NCBI RefSeq assembly: GCF_025905425.1
Contig: NZ_CP109603.1
Location: 5,968,501-6,032,500, forward strand
Origin: Pseudomonas putida
Lineage (GTDB): Bacteria; Pseudomonadota; Gammaproteobacteria; Pseudomonadales; Pseudomonadaceae
DNA length: 64,000 nt
Direction of reading: 5' to 3'
The position numbers were made by a program, and so were the translations under genes. Positions 30,487 through 38,739 of this stretch are shown here, in pieces. Each line of letters starts with the position of its first letter. Position 1 is the first letter of the stretch. The notes under the pieces are model-generated. The model was not told the DNA's origin, made no database searches, and saw only the letters and a program-made list of their open reading frames with translations.

Positions 30487-30583
30487 GCTCGGATAACTCG
30501 ACAAACGGGTTCTGCCGGATTACGTCGTCTCAAACGGATGGGAGGCAACCGCGACGCGACCGGACAGGCCATGCTGGGGCTGT

Positions 30584-32572
30584 ATGCGCTATTTGCTGAT
30601 TGTGCTTCTGGGCTTGTTGCCCGTGCTGGCCGGAGCGGTCGATTTCGACGACGCTACCCGGCATCTTCCATTGGGCAAGGCCATGCAGGTTTACGAAGAC
30701 CTCGATGGCAGTGCCAGCATCGCCCAGGTCAGTGCCCCCGGGTTCGTCAAATCCTTCCGCCCCCACCATGAAGACGTGCTGAACGCCGGTTATTCCACCT
30801 CGGTGTTCTGGCTGAAGATTGACCTGCGTTACCTGCCGTCGGCCACTGCCACCCCCCGCCAATGGCTGCTGGAACTGGCCTACCCACCCCTGGACCACCT
30901 CGAGTTGTACCTGCCCGACAGCGCCGGTACCTACCGGCTGGCCCAGCGCACGGGCGACGCTTTGCCTTACGCCACCCGGCAGATCCGGCAGAACAACTAC
31001 CTGTTCGAGTTGCCGCTGCCCCCAGGCCAGGCGACCACCGTCTACCTGCGTTTGCACAGCCAGGGCTCGGTGCAGGCACCGCTGGCGTTATGGTCGGCCG
31101 AGGCCTACATGGAGGACCAGCCCACGCGCCTGTACGTACTGGGCATGATCTACGGCGTGTTGCTGGTGATGCTGGTGTACAACCTGTTCATCTACCTCAG
31201 CGTGCGGGATGTCAGCTACCTCTACTACATCCTCTACATCGCCTCGTTCGGCCTGTATCAGGTTTCGGTGAACGGTGCGGGGGTCGCCTACTTCTGGCCG
31301 GACAGCCCCTGGTGGGCGAATGCCTCGACGCCGCTGTTCATTGGCGCTGCCGGTTTGTTCGGCTGCCAGTTTGCCCGGCATTTCCTGCAACTGGGCAAAA
31401 TCAGCCGTGGCTTCGACCGGTTGTTGCAGCTGTTGATGCTGGGGGGCGGGCTGGTGATGGTACTGGCCGTGAGCATGCCTTATGGCATCGCCCTGCGCAT
31501 GGCCACGGTGCTGGCGTTGCTGTTCACCGTCAGCATCTTTGCCGCTGGCGTGTATGCCTGGTCGCGCGGTTTGCGGGTGGCGCGCTGGTTCATTATCGCC
31601 TGGTCGGCGTTTTTGCTGGGCGGGTTGGTCAACACCTTGATGGTGCTGGGTTACCTGCCGAACGTGTTCATCACCATGTATGCCAGCCAGTTGGGCTCGG
31701 CGCTGGAGGTGGCGCTGCTGTCGCTGGCGCTGGCCGACCGTATCAACAGCCTGCGCGAGCAGCAGGCGCAGACCCTGCGTGAAACCGGGCGAACACTGGA
31801 GCAGTTGAACCTGCAGCTGGCCAGGAGCAACCGCTTGAAGGATGAGTTCCTGGCCACGGTCACCCATGAGCTGCGCACCCCGATGAATGGTGTGATCGGT
31901 TCGCTGGAGCTGATGCGCACGCTGCCCATGGATGCCGAAATGGCCCAGTACCATCGTACGGCGGTCGGTTCGTCCCAGGGCATGATGGACATGGTCGACG
32001 ACATCCTCACCCTCTCCGAACTGCAGGGCGGTCGTCTGCGTGCGCAACCTGCGCCTTTCAGCCTGCGCAGCATGCTGCAGGGCTTGCGTGCCGCGCATGC
32101 CGGCCAGGCGCTGGGCAAAGGGTTGTACCTGAGCCTGGACATACCTGCCGATCTGCCCGACGCGCTGCTGGGTGATGCGCAAAAGCTCACCCGCTGCCTG
32201 GGGTGCCTGCTGGACAACGGCCTGAAGTTCACCGATCAAGGCGGGGTCATGCTGCAGGTGCGCGGTCGTCGTCAGGGGCCGGACAACCTGGCACTCACCT
32301 TTACGGTCAGTGACAGTGGCATCGGCTTCGATGACCTCGACCAGGCGACCCTGTATCAGCGCTTCTACCAGGTCGATGGCTCGATGACCCGGCGTTATGG
32401 TGGGCTGGGCATCGGCTTGTCGATTTGCCGGCAGATGGGGGAGTTGCTGGGGGCTCGGTTGTCGCATGAGTCGACGCGGGGGTTGGGTAGCCGGTTCGAG
32501 TTGAGTTTGAACGTGGAGATTTCGCAGGTGCAGATGAGCCCGAGTATCCTGCAGACGCGGCGTTCGCTTTGA
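30584..32572 (+). CDS. 7TMR-DISM sensor histidine kinase
   Basis: A 662-residue inner-membrane kinase. A signal peptide (MRYLLIVLLGLLPVLAGA) is followed by a periplasmic 7TMR-DISMED2 sensor domain (about 20-175), a seven-helix 7TMR-DISM block (about 180-390, starting YVLGMIYGVLLVMLVYNLFIYLSVRD), a short coiled coil (INSLREQQAQTLRETGRTLEQLN), and a cytoplasmic HisKA-HATPase core. The phosphorylated histidine is in ATVTHELRTPMNGVIGSLEL (H428). ATP-site boxes are N (LLDNGLKFTDQGG), G1 (VSDSGIGF) and G2 (YGGLGIGLSIC). No receiver domain follows, so this is not a hybrid kinase in this sequence. No response regulator gene is adjacent, so the partner is an orphan elsewhere. The DISMED2 domain suggests a carbohydrate-like ligand, but that is family-level inference. 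Confidence 0.93.
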   Translation: MRYLLIVLLGLLPVLAGAVDFDDATRHLPLGKAMQVYEDLDGSASIAQVSAPGFVKSFRPHHEDVLNAGYSTSVFWLKIDLRYLPSATATPRQWLLELAYPPLDHLELYLPDSAGTYRLAQRTGDALPYATRQIRQNNYLFELPLPPGQATTVYLRLHSQGSVQAPLALWSAEAYMEDQPTRLYVLGMIYGVLLVMLVYNLFIYLSVRDVSYLYYILYIASFGLYQVSVNGAGVAYFWPDSPWWANASTPLFIGAAGLFGCQFARHFLQLGKISRGFDRLLQLLMLGGGLVMVLAVSMPYGIALRMATVLALLFTVSIFAAGVYAWSRGLRVARWFIIAWSAFLLGGLVNTLMVLGYLPNVFITMYASQLGSALEVALLSLALADRINSLREQQAQTLRETGRTLEQLNLQLARSNRLKDEFLATVTHELRTPMNGVIGSLELMRTLPMDAEMAQYHRTAVGSSQGMMDMVDDILTLSELQGGRLRAQPAPFSLRSMLQGLRAAHAGQALGKGLYLSLDIPADLPDALLGDAQKLTRCLGCLLDNGLKFTDQGGVMLQVRGRRQGPDNLALTFTVSDSGIGFDDLDQATLYQRFYQVDGSMTRRYGGLGIGLSICRQMGELLGARLSHESTRGLGSRFELSLNVEISQVQMSPSILQTRRSL

Positions 32573-32765
32573 AGGCATAGCCTTTGGTAAGGGCTGACAG
32601 GTGTTTGCCACAACACATTCAGCGCCTGGCGTCCCCCTGTCAGCCCTGATACCCCCCTATACCATGCGCTCCCCGCCTCATATTTAGTCATTAATGTCAC
32701 TTTGACTGACCCACAGGGAATGCTTCACTGGGACTTTCAGGCCTGCCCGGATCCAGGAGCTCTCA

Positions 32766-34418
32766 ATGAACCTGCACCAGTACGCTGAAACCCACGAAGT
32801 CACCAACCAGCCTCCGTCCCTCGACGGCGCCAACCTGTACCGCCTTGATCTGCCATTGCAGGAGTGGTCGCGGCGCTTTGGCGCTGGCTGGGCCGAATCG
32901 CGGATCGATGCTTACGGTGCCTTGGCCGGCGGGCCGCTGATGGCTGCGGGCTTTTTGGCTAACGCGCACAAACCGGAATTCAGCAGCCACGACCGCTATG
33001 GCCATCGTATCGACCTGGTCGAGTTTCACCCGGCCTATCACGAACTGATGCGCACCGCAGTCGAACATGGCCTGCCCTCGTTGCCGTGGGCCGAACCCCG
33101 CCCCGGTGCGCATGTGGCGCGCGCGTCGATGACCTACCTGCACAGCCAGGCCGAAGCCGGCACGGGCTGCCCGCTGACCATGACCTTTGCCGCGGTGCCG
33201 GCGCTCAGGTTGCAGCCGGAGCTGGCTGAATACTGGCTGCCGAAGGTGCTGGCGCGTGAATACGACCCGCGCAATATCGGCGACCGGCACAAGGCTGGGG
33301 TCACCCTCGGCATGGCCATGACCGAGAAGCAGGGTGGCACCGACGTGCGTGCCAATACCACACGGGCCTACCCGGTGGGGGCACCTGGGCCAGGCCAGGC
33401 CTATGAACTGGTCGGGCACAAGTGGTTTTGCTCGGCGCCCATGTGCGATGCCTTTCTGACACTGGCCCAGACCGAAAAAGGCCTGAGCTGCTTTCTGTTG
33501 CCCCGCCACCGCCCGGATGACAACCGCAACCAGTTCTATATCCAGCGGTTGAAGAACAAGTTGGGCAACAGCTCCAATGCGTCCAGCGAAGTGGAGTTCC
33601 GTGGCGCTCTGGCGTGGATGGTGGGCGATGAAGGGCGTGGTGTACCGACCATTATCGAAATGGTGGCCATGACCCGTTTCGACTGCATGGTCGGCTCCAG
33701 TGCCCTGATGCGCCAGGCCCTGACCCAGGCCGCCCACCACTGCGCGTACCGCAAGGTCGGCGGCCGGGTGCTGAACGAGCAGCCGTTGATGCAGAACGTG
33801 CTCGCCGACCTGGCGCTGGAAAGCGAGGCCGCGTTGGCCCTGAGCCTGCGCATGGGGCAGGCCCTGGAGCAGCTCGATGATCCACAGCAGGCACACTTTG
33901 CCCGGCTGGTCACGGCGGTGGGCAAGTACTGGATCTGCAAACGCGCCCCGGCCATGATCAACGAGGCCGCCGAATGCCTGGGCGGGGCCGGGTATGTCGA
34001 AGACAGCATCCTGCCACGGTTGTACCGCGAGGCGCCGGTCAACTCGACCTGGGAAGGCTCAGGCAATGTGCAGTGCCTGGATGTGCTGCGGGCCTTGTCC
34101 AAGGAGCCTGGGGTGCTCGATGCCTTGTTTGCCGAACTGGGTGATGGCCATGGCGACCCTCGATTGGCCGCGCACATTGGCAACCTCAAGGGGGCGTTTG
34201 CCGATACGGCGGACATCCAGTATCGCGCCCGTCAGTTGACCGAGGATATTGCTCTGGCGCTGCAGGCCAAGCTGCTGCTGGAGGCGGGTAATACGGTAGT
34301 CAGCGATGCGTTCATCGGCAGCCGCCTGGCCGGTGGTGGTCGGGCCTATGGGGCGTTGCCACGGGGTGTGGATGTGCAGGCACTGGTGGCAAGGGCCACG
34401 CCGGTCTGGCAACGCTGA
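32766..34418 (+). CDS. aidB: AidB-like acyl-CoA dehydrogenase
   Basis: A 550-residue flavoprotein that matches the AidB subgroup: TVFNQPP-type N-terminus (HEVTNQPPSLDGANLY), ASMTYLHSQAEAGTGCPLTMTFAAVPAL, GMAMTEKQGGTDVRANTTRA, KLGNSSNASSEVEF, MTRFDCMVGSSALMRQAL, and YREAPVNSTWEGSGNVQCLDVLRAL. E. coli AidB is induced by alkylation stress under Ada control, binds DNA and has only weak isovaleryl-CoA dehydrogenase activity. Whether this copy is alkylation-induced cannot be seen; no clear Ada box was recognised upstream. It is followed by amn after 71 bases. Confidence 0.9.
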   Translation: MNLHQYAETHEVTNQPPSLDGANLYRLDLPLQEWSRRFGAGWAESRIDAYGALAGGPLMAAGFLANAHKPEFSSHDRYGHRIDLVEFHPAYHELMRTAVEHGLPSLPWAEPRPGAHVARASMTYLHSQAEAGTGCPLTMTFAAVPALRLQPELAEYWLPKVLAREYDPRNIGDRHKAGVTLGMAMTEKQGGTDVRANTTRAYPVGAPGPGQAYELVGHKWFCSAPMCDAFLTLAQTEKGLSCFLLPRHRPDDNRNQFYIQRLKNKLGNSSNASSEVEFRGALAWMVGDEGRGVPTIIEMVAMTRFDCMVGSSALMRQALTQAAHHCAYRKVGGRVLNEQPLMQNVLADLALESEAALALSLRMGQALEQLDDPQQAHFARLVTAVGKYWICKRAPAMINEAAECLGGAGYVEDSILPRLYREAPVNSTWEGSGNVQCLDVLRALSKEPGVLDALFAELGDGHGDPRLAAHIGNLKGAFADTADIQYRARQLTEDIALALQAKLLLEAGNTVVSDAFIGSRLAGGGRAYGALPRGVDVQALVARATPVWQR

Positions 34419-34489
34419 TCAATGGGGATGTAATTACCCTCGAAGGCAGGCAAGATGGTCCACATGCATGTCCAGACAGGAAGCACAGT

Positions 34490-35953
34490 GTGAGCCACGC
34501 TTTTGTAGTCGTTGATACCCCAGAACAGGCCGTCGACCGTCTGGCGGCCCTGCATGCTCAGGCCACCGGTGCCCTCAGCCAGGCCCTCAAGCAATACCTG
34601 AAAGACCGAACCGAACCGGACGCCGAAGCGCGGGGGCTGTTCCGTTATCCCGCGCTGCGCCTGACCTACTACAGCCAGGGTGAGGTCGCGGCCACCACAC
34701 GTGCCTACGCCAAGGTCCAGGTAGCCGGCACCTACAGCGTCACCGTCACCCAGCCCGCCGCCTTCCGTGGCTACCTGCTGGAGCAACTGCGCCCCCTGAT
34801 GCACGACTACACCGTGACGGTGGAAGTGGGTGTCAGCGAGCAGAACATTCCGTACCCCTACGTGGTCGATCAGGGCGACGAACTGGCCGGCAGTGGCATC
34901 ACCGCTGCGCAACTGGCGCGGGTGTTCCCCAGCACCGACCTGTCGGCAGCCACCGACAATATCGCCGATGGCCTGTACGACTGGGACAGCACCGAAACCC
35001 TGCCGCTGGCGTTGTTCGATGCGGCGCGTGTGGACTTCTCGCTGCGCCGCCTGGTGCACTACACCGGTAGCGACTGGCGGCATGTGCAGCCTTGGATCCT
35101 GCTGACCAACTACCACCGCTATGTTGACCAGTTCATCAGCCATGGCCTTGAGCAACTGCGTGACGACCCGCGCTTCGTACGCATGGTGCTGCCGGGCAAC
35201 GTGTTGATCGAAAAAGGCATGGACCATGGCGAAACCCAGGCCCTGGTGGCCAGTGTGGTATGGCACCGTTATCAGATGCCGGCCTACCACCTGATCGCCG
35301 CCGACGGTGACGGCGTAACCTTGGTCAACATCGGCGTCGGCCCTTCCAATGCCAAGAACATCACCGACCACCTGGCCGTGCTGCGCCCGCACTGCTGGCT
35401 GATGATCGGCCACTGTGGCGGCCTGCGTCAGTCGCAGACTATCGGTGACTACGTGCTGGCGCATGCCTACATGCGGCGTGACGGTATTCTCGATCGTGTG
35501 GTGCCGCCGAACATTCCCATCCCGGCCTTGGCCGAGGTGCAGATGGCCCTCCAGGAAGCTGCGGCACAAGTGACCGGCGAGCGTGGCGAAGAGCTGAAAA
35601 AGCGCCTGCGCACGGGCACCGTGCTGACCTACGACGACCGTAACTGGGAACTGCGCTGGGCCCAGGAGCGGCCATTGATCAACCTGTCACGTGCGGTGGC
35701 GGTGGACATGGAGAGTGGCACCATTGCCGCCCAGGGCTACCGGCTGCGGGTTCCGTATGGCACCTTGCTGTGTGTCTCCGACAAGCCGCTGCACAGCGAG
35801 ATCAAGCTGCCGGGTTCGGCCAACGCGTTCTACAACCGGGCGGTCAGCCAGCACTTGAAGATCGGCATTGCCGCACTCGACCTGCTACGTACCGAGCTCA
35901 ATTCGTTGCACTCGCGTAAACTGCGCAGCTTCGATGAGCCGCCGTTCCGCTGA
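34490..35953 (+). CDS. amn: AMP nucleosidase
   Basis: Amn hydrolyses AMP to adenine and ribose 5-phosphate, controlling adenylate levels. The 487-residue protein starts at a GTG (34490). It has the Amn-specific N-terminal domain (about 1-170, including RYPALRLTYYSQGE) and a C-terminal nucleoside-phosphorylase-type domain with NIGVGPSNAKNITDHLAVLRPHCWLMIGHCGGLR, the active-site VAVDMESGTIAAQGYRLRVPYGTLLCVSDKPLHSEIKLPG, and HLKIGIAALDLLR. rluE starts 6 bases after the stop, so the two may be co-transcribed. Confidence 0.96.
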   Translation: MSHAFVVVDTPEQAVDRLAALHAQATGALSQALKQYLKDRTEPDAEARGLFRYPALRLTYYSQGEVAATTRAYAKVQVAGTYSVTVTQPAAFRGYLLEQLRPLMHDYTVTVEVGVSEQNIPYPYVVDQGDELAGSGITAAQLARVFPSTDLSAATDNIADGLYDWDSTETLPLALFDAARVDFSLRRLVHYTGSDWRHVQPWILLTNYHRYVDQFISHGLEQLRDDPRFVRMVLPGNVLIEKGMDHGETQALVASVVWHRYQMPAYHLIAADGDGVTLVNIGVGPSNAKNITDHLAVLRPHCWLMIGHCGGLRQSQTIGDYVLAHAYMRRDGILDRVVPPNIPIPALAEVQMALQEAAAQVTGERGEELKKRLRTGTVLTYDDRNWELRWAQERPLINLSRAVAVDMESGTIAAQGYRLRVPYGTLLCVSDKPLHSEIKLPGSANAFYNRAVSQHLKIGIAALDLLRTELNSLHSRKLRSFDEPPFR

Positions 35954-35959
35954 GGATCC

Positions 35960-36595
35960 ATGCCCCTGCCACCCCGTTCCAAGCCGCGCCGCCCCCAGGC
36001 GCGGCCTGCCGACCCGCGTCGCCAGCCCAAGGCGCCGCCGGCCGAGCCGCGCCTGATCCTGTTCAACAAGCCGTTCGACGTGCTGACCCAGTTCAGCGAT
36101 GGCGAGGGGCGCGCGACCCTCAAGGACTTCATCGACATTCCGGGTGTTTATCCGGCGGGGCGGCTGGACCGTGACAGCGAAGGCCTGCTGTTGCTGACCA
36201 ACGATGGCGGCCTGCAGGCGCGCATCGCCGACCCCAAGCACAAGCTGGCCAAAACTTACTGGGTACAAGTGGAAGGTGAGCCGAGCGACGAGCAGCTGCA
36301 ACGCCTGCGCGAGGGCGTAGAGCTGAACGATGGGCCGACCTTGCCGGCTGAAGCTCGCCGCCTGGAAGACCCCGAGCTGTGGCCGCGCAACCCGCCGGTG
36401 CGCTTTCGCAAGAGCGTGCCGACCAGCTGGCTGGAGCTGGTGATCCGCGAAGGGCGTAACCGACAGGTGCGACGGATGACGGCGGCGGTAGGGTTGCCTA
36501 CTTTGCGCCTGGTGCGGGTGCGGATTGGTGACTGGACGCTGGAGGGGCTGGAGCAGGGCTGTTGGCGCGAAGTCCCGGCCAAGCTGCGCAGATAG
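35960..36595 (+). CDS. rluE: 23S rRNA pseudouridine synthase RluE
   Basis: RluE makes pseudouridine 2457 in 23S rRNA. The 211-residue protein has a basic Pro/Arg-rich leader (1-30) and the RsuA-type catalytic domain: [33 protein letters not shown] with the catalytic aspartate D70, KTYWVQVEG, and [31 protein letters not shown]. It lacks an N-terminal S4 domain, which separates RluE from RluB/RsuA. The gene is close behind amn. Confidence 0.94.
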   Translation: MPLPPRSKPRRPQARPADPRRQPKAPPAEPRLILFNKPFDVLTQFSDGEGRATLKDFIDIPGVYPAGRLDRDSEGLLLLTNDGGLQARIADPKHKLAKTYWVQVEGEPSDEQLQRLREGVELNDGPTLPAEARRLEDPELWPRNPPVRFRKSVPTSWLELVIREGRNRQVRRMTAAVGLPTLRLVRVRIGDWTLEGLEQGCWREVPAKLRR

Positions 36596-36644
36596 CTGGA
36601 AAACCTAGCAACTTGCCCAAATCCCTGCAGAGAACACTGGTCAT

Positions 36645-36731
36645 TGTGGGAGCGGGCTTGCCCCGCGAATGAGGCCACGCGGCGCATGGCACCGGCTTCG
36701 CCGGTGGTGGCGGGCCAAGCCCGCTCCCACA
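36645..36731. repeat. REP element pair (inverted)
   Basis: TGTGGGAGCGGGCTTGCCCC at the left and its complement ending CGCTCCCACA at 36731, with an additional inner hairpin ACCGGCTTCGCCGGT (36691-36705). It lies between rluE and the convergent DUF2788 gene. Confidence 0.9.
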
Positions 36732-36796
36732 GAGTCGCTGCTAAATCAATGAGTTAAGTTTTGTTCTAGGAGAGTGGGCTTGCCCGTGCCTGGCAG

Positions 36797-37000
36797 TTAC
36801 ACCCCTTCCAGAAACGCCACCACCACGCTCTTGATGATAAAGGCCAATACCCCAAGCCCCAGCACGAAGAACAGGATCATGGTGCCAAACCGCCCGGCCT
36901 TGGACTTCTTCGCCAGGTCCCAGACGATAAAGCCCATGAAACCGATCAACACGGTGACGAGGATGATCATCATCCATTCTTCGAATACGGCGGGATCCAT
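36797..37000 (-). CDS. DUF2788 small membrane protein
   Basis: A 67-residue protein, MDPAVFEEWMMIILVTVLIGFMGFIVWDLAKKSKAG followed by a second hydrophobic helix MILFFVLGLGVLAFIIKSVVVAFLEGV. Two membrane segments joined by a basic cytoplasmic-type loop match the DUF2788 family of Pseudomonas; no function is known. The start has GGAGAACACTG upstream. It lies 53 bases downstream of the Lrp-type regulator on the same strand. Confidence 0.88.
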   Translation of the reverse strand: MDPAVFEEWMMIILVTVLIGFMGFIVWDLAKKSKAGRFGTMILFFVLGLGVLAFIIKSVVVAFLEGV

Positions 37001-37053
37001 CAGTGTTCTCCAGGCAGGCTGAGCGCTCGATCATACGCCGGGCGCCCAAGTAT

Positions 37054-37530
37054 TCAACGCAGGTGGGTCAATGGCAGCTCGGTACTGGCCAGTACCTGGT
37101 TCAGCACGAAGCTCGAACGCACGCTGGTGACGCCTTCGATACGGGTCAGGCTGCCGAGTAGCAGTTTCTGGTAGTGGTCCATGTCTGGCACCACTACCTT
37201 GAGCTGGTAGTCGGCGTCCATACCGGTGACCAGGCTGCATTCGAGCACCTGCGGTAGGTTGCGGATGGCGGCCTCGAAGGTCTCGAAGCGCTCCGGGGTG
37301 TGGCGGTCCATGCCGATCAGTACATAGGCGGTCAGGCTCAGCCCCAGCTTCTTGCGATCGAGCAGGGCAACCTGACGCGAGATGTAGCCGTCGTCCTCCA
37401 GTTGCTTGACCCGACGCGAGCACGGCGAAGGCGACAAGCCGATGCGTTCGGCCAGCTCCTGGTTGGAAATGCGCGCATCGCGCTGCAGTTCGGCAAGAAT
37501 GCTCAGGTCGTAGCGGTCAAGTTTGCTCAT
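37054..37530 (-). CDS. Lrp/AsnC family transcriptional regulator
   Basis: A 158-residue regulator with an N-terminal winged HTH (MSKLDRYDLSILAELQRDARISNQELAERIGLSPSPCSRRVKQLEDDGYI) and a C-terminal RAM/ACT-like domain (ALIGMDRHTPERF region to VRSSFVLNQVL). The SPSPCSRRVKQLE recognition helix and Leu/Gln-rich RAM domain place it near leucine-responsive Lrp. Family members sense amino acids and often regulate a neighbouring divergent gene; on the divergent side here there is no protein gene for 398 bases but there is a candidate small RNA, so the target could be that RNA or distant operons. Confidence 0.93.
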   Translation of the reverse strand: MSKLDRYDLSILAELQRDARISNQELAERIGLSPSPCSRRVKQLEDDGYISRQVALLDRKKLGLSLTAYVLIGMDRHTPERFETFEAAIRNLPQVLECSLVTGMDADYQLKVVVPDMDHYQKLLLGSLTRIEGVTSVRSSFVLNQVLASTELPLTHLR

Positions 37531-37639
37531 GGAATATGCCTTTTCTGTTCCGATTGCGGTGAATTATCAATCTACGATGAAAAATTGCGCAAGTGCTATT
37601 TATCTCAGCAATCTTCGCAATCCTCTGTCGCCGCCGGTT

Positions 37640-37845
37640 CGGTATCTTTATCCACAGAATCACTGCCCGGACATCAGTCCACGGCGACGCGCCCTAGGCG
37701 GGCGGTCGCGGCCCAGCCATCCAACAGGATCCGCCAGGCCCCCGGGCTACACACCGTCCAGAAGACGGCGTGAGGTGAGCCGGCGCCACAAGTGCCGAGC
37801 ACGGACGACAATTCCCAAAGGGAGGCCCAACGGCCTCCCTTTTTT
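37640..37845 (+). ncRNA. candidate small RNA ending at a strong terminator
   Basis: The plus strand ends in an intrinsic terminator at 37820-37845, but the only protein gene upstream on this strand is more than 900 bases away, beyond the opposite-strand Lrp gene. The stretch before the terminator is GC-rich, has no convincing open frame, and can fold into several hairpins. These facts fit an independently transcribed small RNA of about 150-250 nt. I cannot place the 5' end: the boundary given is approximate and no consensus promoter was identified. It does not match RsmY/Z, CrcZ, RgsA, 6S, tmRNA or RNase P features I know. Confidence 0.4.
37820..37845 (+). terminator. strong rho-independent terminator
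   Basis: GGGAGGCC (37820-37827) pairs with GGCCTCCC (37832-37839) around CAAC, followed by six T. An AAA run before the stem pairs with part of the T tract, lengthening it. Confidence 0.92.
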
Positions 37846-37928
37846 CATGTCCGCGATTTTAAGTTGGGTGTGTGGCCGGCGCGGTAGACTGGCAGCGGCT
37901 GCAGTCATTTTTGATCGAGAGGGGCACC

Positions 37929-38726
37929 ATGAAGTCGCGCATCTGGCAGTTGGCAGGTGTTGGTTTGGTTACGTTGAGCATCAGCCTGGGGGCTGTGGCT
38001 CAAGGCCCGGATGAGGGGCACGGAGGGCATGGCGGCGACCCGAATGGCGCCACCCCAGGCCGTTCCCCGCTCAACTCGCGCGATGAAGTGCGCCAGACGC
38101 AGCCGCCACGTGAAGGCTATTACCAGGATATCCCTCGGCGCAATGGCGATAACCGCCACTGGCAGGGGCGCCCGGACGGTCATGGCAATGGCTGGGGGCC
38201 GGGGCCGCAGTATCGTCCAGGGCAGACCATCGACGGCTTCCCTGATCGCTACTGGAAGGTGCCTTACCGTGGGCAGGACTACTTCTACTCGAGTGGCTAC
38301 TGGTATCGACCGCATGGTGGCCGTTACATCGTCGTGGCACCACCCTATGGCGCAAGGGTTGAGTACCTGCCCTCGTATGCCCGTGAGGTGTGGTTGGGTG
38401 GGGCGTTGTTCTTCCTGGTTGCCGATACCTATTACCAGTACCTGGCGGACAGCCGTGAGTACGTGGTGGTCAACCCACCGATGGCTGCACCCGCGCCTGT
38501 GCCAGTGGCACCGGTCAGTGGCAGTTACGACGTGGTGGCCTATCCGATGTATGGCCAGGGGCAAGAACAGCAGGACCAGGACCGCTACCAGTGCCATCGC
38601 TGGGCGGTGAGCCAGTCTGGGTTCGACCCGGCGACGGCTGCCTACGCACCACCGATCAATGTTGCGGATAGCTATCGGCGGGCGCTGGGGGCCTGTTTCA
38701 GCGGGCGTGGATACAGCATCAACTGA
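37929..38726 (+). CDS. DUF6515-like secreted protein
   Basis: A 265-residue protein with a signal peptide (MKSRIWQLAGVGLVTLSISLGAVAQ), a Gly/His/Asp-rich low-complexity segment (GPDEGHGGHGGDPNG and GHGNGWGPGPQ), then an aromatic-rich domain (YWKVPYRGQDYFYSSGYWYRPHGGRYIVVAPPYGARVEYLP) ending in a Tyr-rich region with two cysteines (YQCHRWAVSQSGFDPATAAY and ALGACFSGRGYSIN). The YYxxG..YW...Y pattern resembles DUF6515 proteins of Pseudomonas. Function unknown; the His-rich leader could bind metal, and a metal transporter is encoded next door on the opposite strand. ATG 37929 follows AGAGGGGC. Confidence 0.8.
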   Translation: MKSRIWQLAGVGLVTLSISLGAVAQGPDEGHGGHGGDPNGATPGRSPLNSRDEVRQTQPPREGYYQDIPRRNGDNRHWQGRPDGHGNGWGPGPQYRPGQTIDGFPDRYWKVPYRGQDYFYSSGYWYRPHGGRYIVVAPPYGARVEYLPSYAREVWLGGALFFLVADTYYQYLADSREYVVVNPPMAAPAPVPVAPVSGSYDVVAYPMYGQGQEQQDQDRYQCHRWAVSQSGFDPATAAYAPPINVADSYRRALGACFSGRGYSIN

Positions 38727-38739
38727 AGCTGACGCGCAC

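Larger units (their letters stand above)
37531..37928. other. 398-base intergenic region between Lrp-type gene and DUF6515-like gene
   Basis: No credible protein gene. The first ~90 bases are AT-rich with TTGCGCAA (37584-37591) and could hold the regulator's operator. The middle contains a perfect DnaA box TTATCCACA (37648-37656) and several short GC hairpins, for example CCGTC/GACGG at about 37758-37772. A strong plus-strand terminator ends at 37845. The remaining 80 bases are the leader of the downstream gene. Confidence 0.8.

Noticed and set aside
29521..30583. Possible TPP riboswitch upstream of thiD
   Set aside because: No THI-box core (such as CUGAGA and GAACCUGAUC-type elements) could be found in the 265-base gap.
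32573..32765. Ada box for the aidB-like gene
   Set aside because: I could not identify a convincing Ada-binding element; alkylation control is not claimed.
37523..38014. Plus-strand open frame through the candidate small RNA region
   Set aside because: It crosses the strong terminator, is Arg/Pro-rich without any domain, and has no ribosome site.
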